The notes under the pieces are model-generated. The model had not been told where the DNA came from, searched no databases, and saw only the letters and a program-made list of their open reading frames with translations. From Zopfochytrium polystomum (lineage: Eukaryota; Chytridiomycota; Chytridiomycetes; Chytridiales; Chytridiaceae), in assembly GCA_025765615.1 (NCBI GenBank), contig JAIVFJ010000509.1, forward strand, positions 1 through 29,883: a stretch of 29,883 bases of DNA. The letters are read 5' to 3'. This document shows, piece by piece, positions 19,380 through 28,799 of the stretch. Positions within the stretch are counted from its first letter, which is position 1. Each line of letters starts with the position of its first letter. The translations under genes were made by a program, and so were the position numbers.

Positions 19380-20687
19380 TCAAAAGGCGAGAGTTTTTCT
19401 GTGACCGATTAAGCGTTGTTCCCACGGTTCCCCTGCCCATACAGTCCCATTAGGGAAAGGCTTTATCGAAGAAAAAAAAATAAGGTTGGCTTCCTTCAAA
19501 CAATCATCGACCTTTGCGGCAAACACCAGGCGGTTCAGCTCTCCAGATTCTCCATGAACCGGCTCAGATTTCGGCGCCGTCGTCAATACTTTCATCAAGG
19601 CCTTCGTGGAAAACGCGATTTCAAACAGCGACCCATACTTTTCGTGAAGCATCTTCAGCTCTGACGGGGAAAGGGGAAATTCGGTCGATGGCTGTGCAAG
19701 CTTTTCAATTACACCTGCAATAACGGAAGGCTTCGCAGTCCCCCCCCAGGCTAGAGTTGCGTCGAATCTGGCTATTCGCGTCCATCGTGCTTCAGCTGTC
19801 TTAAGGCACTGCGGACAGGCGGGCTTTGCCTCCTACGCACCAGAAGCCTTGTCAGAAGTATCAAAGGTGTGTGTGCACAGTGCACATTACGAACCTGGAC
19901 AGGAATACAGACAATTAGCTTCATCAGCATTCCAGCGCTGACTTTTGGATACGCAAAATCGACTTCCTTTGTGATAGAGTCCGATCTGGATCGAAACCTG
20001 GGGGAAGCGGGGTTAGATTGGTGCAAGGGCAAACAAATTGACAAACGCACGTCGTTAAACAGATCGTGGAGATTTCCGAAGTTTGAGGAAGCCACTCGTT
20101 TTGAACATGCTGACGAAGTCACTCTTGACAGCCTCGTCCAGGTTGATAACCTCTCCGTGCAGCACCGCCGTCAAAGAGGGAGGTGTGGAGCGAACGAAGG
20201 CCGTTGCAGGCGGTTTGCAGGTGGCACTGGGATCGTACATGAAGGCAAGACAGACGAGCATCGCGCGCTCGGACGCCGGCATCTCGATCTGGACGTGCTG
20301 CTGAAGATGCCCGGCGATTCCCGTCGTGAACAAGGAGCGAAAGTAGTCGGACGCATCCGCGAGTATCTTTTTGTGGCCAAAGACGAGGCGCCGGGTGGGG
20401 AGCAGAGACAGGATCACGTCGCACGTGCGGTAATCGTCGAACGCCAGCTTTGCATTGTGGGAAGGCTCTGGCGTGCAGAGGAACTGGCGGAGCGTGAGCG
20501 GCGTCGGACACTTGACGACGTCGTCGGCAAACGCAGTGGCAGATTTTTCGGTGCTGAGGTTGCTGGCACCTTCGCAATCGGGTTGTATAGTGGTCGTTGC
20601 AGCGGCAGGGCTGGGCGGAGCTTTGGAGAGCCCATCGCTCGAGATATCGCAGGCGGAGTCTGCTCGGTTGGCTGGACCTGTTGTCAT
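19380..20687 (-). CDS. BTB/POZ domain protein (BTB5), three exons with N-terminal extension
   Basis: Exon 1 from the ATG at 20687 (MTTGPANRADS) adds about 60 Ser/Thr/Pro-rich residues. The family N-terminus PTPLTLRQFLCTPEPS and the BTB core come next: FDDYRTCDVILSLLPTRR, FGHKKILADASDYFRSLF, QIEMPASERAML. Exon 2 is 19997-19895 (103 nt, as in BTB3; FRSRSDSITKEVDFAYPKVS). Exon 3 is 19808-19380 (LAWGGTAKPSVIAGVIEKLA, LSPSELKMLHEKYGSLFE). The insertion GIAGHLQQ replaces the usual FAESS. Exon 1 meets a stop just before the expected GTGCGT donor (20050), so a one-base loss near 20075 is suspected, as in BTB3. The start lies 151 bp downstream of the helical-protein stop codon on the same strand. Confidence 0.75.
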
Positions 20688-20837
20688 TGAAGGACGAATT
20701 GGATCCCGTGCGATGGTGAGCAGCGATGTGGGGGAAGTCCACGCCGTTGCTTGGGGGCGATAGTCATGCTGAGCAGTGATGCTGAGCCGTCTGGTGGCCG
20801 TCTGCTGTTTGTGCTGCGAACTGAGTTTTATTTTCAA

Positions 20838-23800
20838 TTAGAGCACGTCCGTGTGGACGAATCCCACCAACCTCTCCGCAAAGGCCATTTCAAAAGACCC
20901 ATCATCCGTCGGCAGGCGAGCCGGCGTCACCAACGCGATGCACTCCAAGGCAACGGTCAGCGCGTCTTTCGGAAGCCGTGGCACAACAGCGAACAACAAT
21001 AGCATCCCGGCTTCAACATTCGGGGCTGGAGTGCTCGGCCACGCATACCCGCCGGCGTTTCTGACGCGCACCGACACCGCCCGGTGAACCGACGTCGCAA
21101 TGTTGGAAAGATAGGAGGAAAGCGATTCAGCGCTCTGCGTGACTTCTCCGGATCTGTCCTGCAATGGTGCACGTTCCCCGTCGCTCGCAGATTGTACGTG
21201 CGAGGAACGTCCCAGAATGCGATCGATTGCGAACGACTGTGCTTCGAGGAAACTGCAAAATTCAGGCAGTGGGAGCGCGTCCAAGACCATTCCAAGGCAC
21301 TCGGCGCGAGCAGGAAGTTTCAAAAAAGGTGGGTTGTTGTAAAGGGTCCCGGAGCAGACGCTCATTGTGAATCCCATCATAAAATATGGAATTAACGTTA
21401 GCCACTGAGGGGCAGGCCGTTCCAGTGGAGGGTCTTCTCCACAGGATAGCCACGATCCATTTGATGAAGTTTCGCTATTAACTTTGGCACTCGCAAGCCA
21501 CTGTCGCTTTGCCAAATCGAATTCCTTCCCAGCCCACCAGACCAGATGAGCAAATGTCATTATGCCACATCGCTTGTTCCAATTTTCTTGAACGAATGGG
21601 CCAAAGCCCCGAGAAGTTTTGTATGATAGCAAATATAATCCACGAAGCAACTCTAAAGTGCTGTCTGGTCCAAGTACGGCTGCCGCGCTGTCTCGAGTCT
21701 TTAGGTGCTTCGAGACCAACTCGAGAAGATCGCACACGACGGAAAGGGGGGTTGCGGAGGACAACGTAATCCGAAGTGCTGCTCCGAGAAGTATGGAGAT
21801 CCAGCCTGTCAAAATCTCTTTGGACGGCCCGTTCGCCTTTGAGACTGCATTTTCGTCAACCAGCTGCTGTAGCGCCGTTGAAAAAACTTTTCCAGCAATC
21901 TCGTCCGAGATGTTGAGGGACAGAATCGTATCGATCGGGTTCGGCACACCGTTTGCAATCTCTCCCTCGACCGCGTTTTTTCGAATGAAGGCAGCAACGG
22001 CAAATCCGCATTCTTTAGCAGTGTCGTCGAAAACATCTGACGCCCAGTTTCCACGGCTTCTACTCGGATATGCCCTTTGGCTCCGAATTATCGACTTTGA
22101 AAAGTCGTTGGGGCACAAGATCGGACTGATTAGTGAATTTAAATCCAAGCGACGAAGTTTTTCGGCGATGAACTTTCTGATGGGGAAGGCAAAGTACTTC
22201 TTTTGTGGTTCCGTCAGGAGAAGATTGTCGAAATAAGCAACTTCGTGAATAATGCTCAAGTGCATTTTAATAGCGAGGTCGGAAGAGATGACATTCCCCT
22301 TTGAGAATCCTGCCAGTGAAGCCAAACCGATAAATCTTGATAAGCATTCCTCTACGAGTCGAAATCAGTTAAAAAACGAAATCAAGCTTACAATTTGTTA
22401 ATATCACCTGATTCGAAGTCTGAATTTTCAGGGGGCAATCCAATCGACCGGCGGTACCTAAATGACGACACAAGTGTAAAAACGGCCTCTGCTTCGTCAC
22501 AAGTTCGAATCGATTTGGCTAGTGCTGTCATTGTGTGCCGATAATCCAAGCGACCAAGGCCACCAGTGGAGGCGGCTAAAAGCATCACCATCCACGTCTC
22601 CAGAAATAATTGAAACCACGCTGGAGTCGACGATGGCGGGTCGGGGCAAAGTTCGAAAGTCGAAGCCAGCGCTCTTGCAGAATTAAGCTCAATATCGTTC
22701 CAAACTTTAAAAGTTCTGATGGTCCACAGTAGTCGTGACACATAGACCACCATCTGCTCGTTGTCATGAACAAGGCACAAACGAGCGTAATTTTCAGCAC
22801 ATCGATCCAGTGATGATCGCAAAATCCAATTCATGATAGGGTCCAGGACGCCTGGTGGGAGCAAAGATGGGGAAGAATACTTTGCGGCCCGAGAGATGAA
22901 ATAGTTGATGGATAAGCCCGTACCTAGGGATCGTTGATTCTTGCTTTGGAGACACCAGCTGTTGAAGCATTCAAGGATCGTCGTTATTGGGCACGACGGA
23001 TTATTTTGTGCCGCCTTCGCGAGAGACGCGACTGCATTGCCGCTACCATATGCTTTCTCCAGAAGCGTACCAGCAGCGTAGCAAAAGATTTCCAATACGT
23101 CGGAAAAATTAGAGGGACAAGCTTCGGTGACGGAGCGGGCCAAGGCCTCCCACGCTGTCACCCGGTCATCATCACATGAAAGCTGCACCCACAGAAACCC
23201 GCATATTGTGACAATGTGGTTCCTTTCGTCAAGTAGTCGCGTTCTGCTTGCCATTATCTCTTCCCAAAAGGCCACGAACGGATTCGAGTGCAGAGAACTG
23301 ATCTCGTTCGCTGCGCTTTCATTGGCATGCCAACACACGATAGCAACCCCGGCAGACTTGCGCGCCGCCTCGTTAAGGACACTGGCATCACGGCCATCAG
23401 GGAGGTAACTCATCGTTCGAAGAGTGTGCAAGACAAACGACAAGGAAAGATCCAAGCCTTCTACTGGCCCCAATGGAATTCGAAGCGGCGGTTCTTTGGC
23501 ATAACCGATACGCGCAAGCACGGTCAGCGCCATCCGGCAAAACCGCAACGCCTCTTCAGTCACGCCGTCTCCACAGACAACGTCTCCCAACCAGTCCCTC
23601 GCGATGATGGGAAGCGTTTCTTCAACAGCGTCGCGGAATGGCCCCCCCAACGAAAGGGCGGTGGACACGCAGGCGGCCAGGACGGGATCTGCGGCAAACC
23701 AATCCGATCCAATGTTCCCTAAAGTCGACGAGAGCAGCTCATAGTGCGGAGAATCCGCTGTTGCGCAGTCGCAGAGGCTCCCGGCAATCAGTTGGAAAAT

Positions 23801-24517
23801 TTGGGTCGCTTCCTGGCTGCGAGCGTGGGGCCTATGAAGCTTCAGCCAGACCCTCACAGCGCAGGCTCCGTCCAATGACCACTTGCTGCCGTTCGAGTTG
23901 CCCTTACAGGATCTTTCGCCCATCCGAAGCGCAAAGAGAATGATGGACTGGCCAACATTTTTCCACTCGAAAAGGTCGTACGGAAGGTGCCACGCGGTGT
24001 TAATGACATCCTCAGCCAGGCCGCCAACATCCGGCAACGGCCCGCCAAAGTCCGCGTGATACAGCCGGAGAAAGTCGCGAATCATCAGAATTGTATCGAA
24101 TATCACTTTCGGCGGATCTCTGGCGCTGCTATTCCTCTGTAGCAGGTCCAGGAGGTGGCGCAAGACGGCGCGGACGGCAATCGCAAACAGGTCGGCGTAC
24201 ACTGCGCGAAAGGCGGATGGAACGGACTTGAGGACGATGCGGAGTACGGAGAGGGCTTTCGTGTCGAGGAGAACGGGTTGCATGGGCGGAGCAACCAACA
24301 GTGTCGGCGAGGGTGAGGTCACTGTCGGGAGGGCAGATCCTGCGTGGTTCTGGACGATGGGGTGCGGCCTCGAAGACCGCGACGCAGATGCAGCAGCGCG
24401 GCGCGCAAGGTGGGCGGCACGGGAGAGGGCGGCCGCCCGCGCGGCCCAAGATGTTCGCGCGAGCTGGGCCAAGGCTGGGCCGCATTGCAGGCGGTCGACG
24501 ACGGCGCACCAGTCCAT
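20838..24517 (-). CDS. Large alpha-helical repeat-like protein, about 1,207 aa, family not recognised
   Basis: Exon 1 is 24517-22408 and exon 2 is 22351-20838. The 56-nt intron has a GTGATA donor, TTTAACTGA branch region and CGTAG acceptor, phase 1, giving FESEECLSRF at the junction. Both exons are open throughout (1,207 codons), unlike most neighbours. The start MDWCAVVDRL (24517) is chosen because pseudogene copy B resembles the protein from exactly this point. An in-frame upstream extension of 46 codons has no support. The protein is rich in Leu/Ala helices with no signal peptide or obvious membrane segment, resembling HEAT/ARM-type solenoids in texture. I see no catalytic motif and do not recognise a family. 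Two decayed relatives at 1-900 and 1590-3870 (+) show it belongs to a small duplicating family. Confidence 0.75.
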
Positions 24518-24779
24518 TCGAACAAAACGATCTGTCGTCGAGCCGCCAACGAAGATTTGTGGGAAACTGCGCCCCCGAAAACTGCGGAGAGGAACTGCGC
24601 AGAACCAAATTATATCCGTGACGACTTCCAGTAACTTGAGGCAACCATGAAGCACAAGGACTCAATCCAATAACTGACCACGAGGCGATTCAATGGCCAA
24701 GGTTTCCGTGCGCATGCCGCCAACCAGTACATCCTGAACACGCACAAATGGACGAGCTGTTTCGCCTTTGATTGGGTTG

Positions 24780-25684
24780 TATAAGAAACTGCCCAAGAGG
24801 GCTTACTTCACCCACTCACAGCTCCACGGCTCCCAGCTTTATTACTGAGAAATACCTTGCGACAGCAAAATCTTTTGCCAACCCAATCCAACCACTTCAC
24901 GCTTGGACAGTCGGAGACCTCAATCTCATGAGGAGGTTGGTCGTGAACGCATCCTCCACGAGCAGGTGTCCGTGCATTTTCGCAAGGGAGCACCCAGTCA
25001 CTTGAAGCCGGTCAAATACTCTAGCATTTCTCTAATGACTAAAACCCCTCCAGGCTTCCCCCAAGTGAAAATGACTGCGAAGCGCCCGAAAACCCTCATC
25101 GCGCACATGATGCTCGTTCAAGTCGGTGGATACCATTTGAATTTCTCGGCTTTGATTAGAGTGCGCCGCTGCGACGCAAATCTATCAAAATTTTTAGCAG
25201 ACCGCAACGAAGAGCGAACTTACACAGCGAAGCAAAGCTTCGTTAATTGTGGAATTGCAAAAAGTCGCTGGTAACAAGAAATCCCACAAAGTCACTGAAG
25301 ATGGCTTGCTTTAGATGGAATTTCTCCCCGTCAATACGTGCATTGCTTGCAAGGGATCGAGGCTGTTCGAGACACTCCTCTTGGAAACGACTTTCGCAGT
25401 ATCGGTAAAGGCACGCGATGCACACGACAAGAGAACTTTCGGACACCGGAGGATTGATTTCCACGAAACCCTGGGAAGACTCTGCGAATCTCCACTCAAA
25501 CATGGCGCGGAAGAATCCGCAGACGTTGAGGATATACTTGTGCACGAAGACGATGCGGCGGTTGGGTCGAATGGACAAGTACAATAGCCCTCAAAAAACG
25601 ATCGTGTCCTCGTGCAGTGTCCAGGAACTTGCGGAGCGATTGAGGCGTGGGGTTCTTCGCTGGCGGCAGCGGTGGAATCGACAC
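24780..25684 (-). pseudogene. Broken BTB gene (BTB6)
   Basis: It starts MSIPPLPPAKNPTPQSLRKF (25684) like the other BTB N-termini. The frame shifts twice within the stretch that should read FDDYRTCDVILSLLP (FEGYCT survives near 25590) and continues as IRPNRRIVFVHKYILNVCGF, FAESSQGFVEINPPVSESSL and FSDFVGFLVTSDFLQF. A GTAAGT donor near 25225 and an acceptor at GATAG|A fit the family intron. Exon 2 (FASQRRTLIKAEKFKWYPPT) then meets a TGA. Exon 3 is barely traceable down to about 24780. The in-frame nonsense codon and eroded 3' end make it a pseudogene. It is separated from BTB5 by the helical-protein gene. Confidence 0.75.
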
Positions 25685-25975
25685 ATGGATTTATGCAAAG
25701 GATGGCGGACTTAAGCTTTGCAAATGCACCCCACTGGTTAACTTTCCAAAAGAGATAAAAGTCTGTTTGAATTTGAACAACAGCAACTACAAGTGCGAGA
25801 AAGGGAATGACCAATCGCACGTCCATCCCTCTACAAAGTTTGTTCCAAACAAGCCAAGCCCTCCTCCATCCAACCGCTGACAGACCCACTCTACCGGCAA
25901 TCCAAGCAAAACCCAGACGCATCCATCGGCCCGTCGTAACTAGGGTTTCGTTCACAAAAGCAAAACAGTGGGTGT

Positions 25976-26381
25976 TTAGCCAACGAAGTGGGGGGAAACA
26001 GACAAGCGGACAGCAGCACACAAACCAAACAACAAAGCAGACCGGACAAACGGCTCTCCGCACACTTGGCACGCCCGCAAGCACTCTGCGCAGGTCGGGC
26101 GCTCGCAGGCGGTGCACGAGCCGACGGATGGCGCGGAGCGGGACAGCGAGGCGCAGTGGCGGCAGGCGGCGGACGGATCGTTCGCGACGGTGTTGCCGGA
26201 GTTGTGGGTGTTGGGATGCGGACAGGGGTCGGAGCCATGATAACAGGGAGCCAGTGAAGGAGGAGGATGATGACGATGAGGAGGAGGAGGACGCGCCCCG
26301 GCACGGCCGCTGCTTGAACGATGCAGGGCGGGGCGATCGGACGCTTGCCGGTGGGCTGAGACGGGCTACGCCGCCGGACAT
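25976..26381 (-). CDS. Small Ser/Pro-rich protein with a four-CxxC zinc finger
   Basis: The ATG at 26381 (MSGGVARLSPPASVRSPRPA) leads to a poly-Ser stretch (about 26260-26290). One frame change then gives DPCPHPNTHNSG and a Cys cluster ACRHC...SCTACERPTCAECLRACQVC with spacing CxxC-x12-CxxC-x4-CxxC-x3-CxxC, followed by GEPF and a hydrophobic tail to a TAA at 25976. Four evenly spaced CxxC knuckles are unlikely by chance and indicate a two-zinc finger. The family is not recognised. The frame change near 26240-26260 may be an indel or a short unrecognised intron. The gene is divergent from TRM7, with 303 bp between start codons. Confidence 0.6.
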
Positions 26382-26684
26382 GATGCTCAGTGTTTTGGCT
26401 GTATTAAGAGCAAAGACCGTGGGAGAAGAGGGGGCGCGGGGATTGGGAAAGCGGAGATCTTCCATTCATCAGTGATGCAAAGCAGGGTAGTTGCCAAAAT
26501 CGAGTCCCCGGACCGTAGACGGCGCTCCAGTCGACCTCGTCGTGGCGAGCGTACTTGAGCATCAGCCCGAGCCACAGGAGCCGTCCGCCTTGCGCTTCAT
26601 TGCTTGTTGTTTGTCTGTCTGAAAGCTGCCTTGTCCGCTTGTTGCTTCTTGCCCTTGACAAGGTCACTCCCCACAGATCGCCCA
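26382..26684. promoter_or_regulatory. Divergent intergenic promoter region
   Basis: 303 bp between the start of the zinc-finger gene (-) and TRM7 (+). It must contain both promoters. No clear TATA box is seen; TGTCTGTCTG occurs near 26611. Confidence 0.5.
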
Positions 26685-27702
26685 ATGGCTGCCACAACTC
26701 GGTCGAAACAGAAGCGCGACATCTTCTACCGCCTCGCCAAAGAGGCCGGCTGGCGCGCACGCAGCGCATGGAAGCTGATCCACATCGGTGAGACTAACTT
26801 TCCCTCTCTTCCAAACCACCCCCACGTTTGGTGGACCCCGTGGGGAAAACAACGACGTAAACCCTAACAAACTCACTTCCGCCCCGTTGAAAAACAGACG
26901 AAGAGTTTGACATATTCGAGGGCGTCGAGCGCTGCGTCGATCTGTGCGCGGCGCCGGGCAGCTGGAGCCAAGTGCTGCAGCGGCGGCTGGCGGCCAGCGC
27001 AACGGCCTCGCCAAAGATCGTGGCGGTCGATCTGCAAGCGATGGTACGTAGCTACAATTTGTCTGCTTACTGAGAGTCTGAACCTCTTTTTTTTTTTTTC
27101 CCCGCAAGGCACCGATACCGGGTGTCGTCCAGATTCAAGGAGACATAACAAAGCAATCGACCGCCGCGGCCATTGTCAGCCACTTTGAGGGCCAGCTGGC
27201 GGACCTCGTCGTGTCGGACGGTGCGCCGGACGTGACGGGCCTGCACAGCATGGACGAGTACGTGCAGGCCCAGCTGATCATCGCGGTGAGCCCGGCAACT
27301 CTTCATTCCCACCCTCCGTATTTTCTTCTTTTCTTAAACCACCATAAAACACCGCGACAGGCGCTCAACATCACTGTCCACGTCCTCCGCCCCGGCGGCA
27401 CGTTCGTCGCCAAGATCTTCAAGGGCAAGGAGGTGGCGCTCATGTACGACCAGATGAAGCTGTTTTTCGACGCCGTCGCGACCGCCAAGCCGCGCAGCTC
27501 GCGCGGGACCAGCAACGAGGCGTTTATCGTGTGCAGGGGGTTCCGCCCGCGGACAGAGTACCGGCCGATGGGGGATGTCGGCGGCGAGAGCGGCGAGGGG
27601 CGGCGTGACCGTGTCGACGCGGCGAGTGGGGGTGTGGGTTGGATCGACGGGTTTTTGGCGCACGGAGACTTGACGGGGTGTGGGGCCGAGGCGGGGCGGT
27701 GA
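26685..27702 (+). CDS. TRM7: tRNA (cytidine/guanosine 2'-O-ribose) methyltransferase Trm7/FTSJ1
   Basis: It methylates the 2'-OH of anticodon-loop positions 32 and 34 in target tRNAs, with Trm732 and Trm734 partners in the known system. Four exons (26685-26787, 26898-27043, 27109-27285, 27361-27702) give 255 residues with clean GT-AG introns of 110, 65 and 75 nt. The RrmJ/FtsJ fold is complete: [20 protein letters not shown] at the N-terminus, SAM-binding [14 protein letters not shown] (49-61), [12 protein letters not shown] (118-129), [11 protein letters not shown] (154-163), [16 protein letters not shown] (185-200). The catalytic K-D-K-E tetrad is K30, D120, K160 and E195. The tail is Gly/Arg-rich and ends with [10 protein letters not shown], resembling the FVACGDLSG-type motif of Trm7 C-termini. 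No frameshift is present. Confidence 0.95.
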
Positions 27703-28795
27703 ACGGTTCGGAGGGGCTAGGGGTATGGGGGTGTTGGGGCTGGGAGTCGAGTGGGGCAGATCTGTGCCAACCGGACGTTCGAAACACTCGTAACACTCGG
27801 CGACCGATAGATATACCCGACTAATATTATCCCGGTGAGGTCAAACACCAACGACCATCTTTACACCTAGCAACACAGCCGACGCTTTGAGCAATTGCAA
27901 CCTTTACTTCCAGTGGTAGGAAATGGATTGTCATTTGGAGTGCGAGGATATCTTATCTCGCGCGGAACTGCAAACAAAAAACTTTTTCGAAAAATAAAAT
28001 ACATGGACAGGATGGCGTAATGTTTGTCATGAAGGGGAAATCCACCAGGTTGGGGCGGGCGTACAAAAGAAAGTCTTGCAAGTTGGAGCAAAGACAAGGA
28101 AGGTAAAAAGGACAAACAAGCGTCGTGAGGATACATAGCTCAAATCGAAAATAGCGGTAAGTTTGTGCGCTTACGAGGGGGGTCCAACAAAGAGAAGGAC
28201 GTGGGGCAAAGAGATGAAGCAGGCAGCAGTGGAAGGAGATCGTCAGGGGAGTGGCACTGTCGGAGAAAACGAAACACAGGCGTTGAGTGGTGTATGGGGA
28301 TTGGGTTCATCTTGACCGCAAGGGCGAAATGGATGGGAAGCCGACACACCGCCTCATCCCCAGAAGGAAAAAAGAAAGGAACAGAAAATGAAGACCCACA
28401 CAACGACGAAGAGGCGACGTGGGCGTAACCGTAGTACCGGTCCGAGTGTGGAAAGGTGGGAAGAAGGCGGAAAGCAAACAAACAAGGAAGTGTGGCCCCC
28501 CTTTTTTTTTCGTAACGAGCGGTGTAGGATGCGAGGGTCGCCGCGTCAGCCAGTGACGAAGGAAAAGAGAGGATGTAGACTGCAACTTGCAACTGCAGCT
28601 ACAACAACCGGCAACAACAAGAACAAACGACAAACGAAAACAATAGCAACAGCAGCAACAGCGGCAACAGGGAAGGCGTGTGCGTGTGTGTGTGCGTGTG
28701 TGTGTGAGTGAGATATCAGTCAGATGTAAAGAAGGCCGACAGTGTAAATAATAAAAAGAAAAAAGGAGGATCGAGAGGAAACAGCAATCGCAAGC
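27703..28795. other. Intergenic, simple-sequence-rich
   Basis: Between the 3' ends of TRM7 (+) and the right-edge gene (-). There are no supported genes. It contains A-rich runs, CAA/CAG-like imperfect repeats at about 28600-28672 and a GT microsatellite at 28678-28712. Confidence 0.6.
28678..28712 (+). repeat. (GT)n microsatellite
   Basis: Alternating GT with C interruptions, about 35 bp. Confidence 0.85.
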
Positions 28796-28799
28796 TCAT

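Noticed and set aside
22352..22392. Alternative GTAAGC donor for the helical gene intron
   Set aside because: To stay in frame it needs an acceptor 16 nt further on that would remove ECLSR, which copy A preserves as GCISR. The GTGATA donor fits better.
24518..24655. A 46-residue N-terminal extension of the helical protein
   Set aside because: Copy B resembles the protein only from MDWCAVV onward; the extension has no counterpart.
25311..26465. A 384-codon open frame on the minus strand spanning the zinc-finger gene and BTB6
   Set aside because: It crosses BTB6 in the wrong frame for most of its length and changes composition abruptly. Only its first part (from 26381) and the alternate frame with the CxxC cluster are supported.
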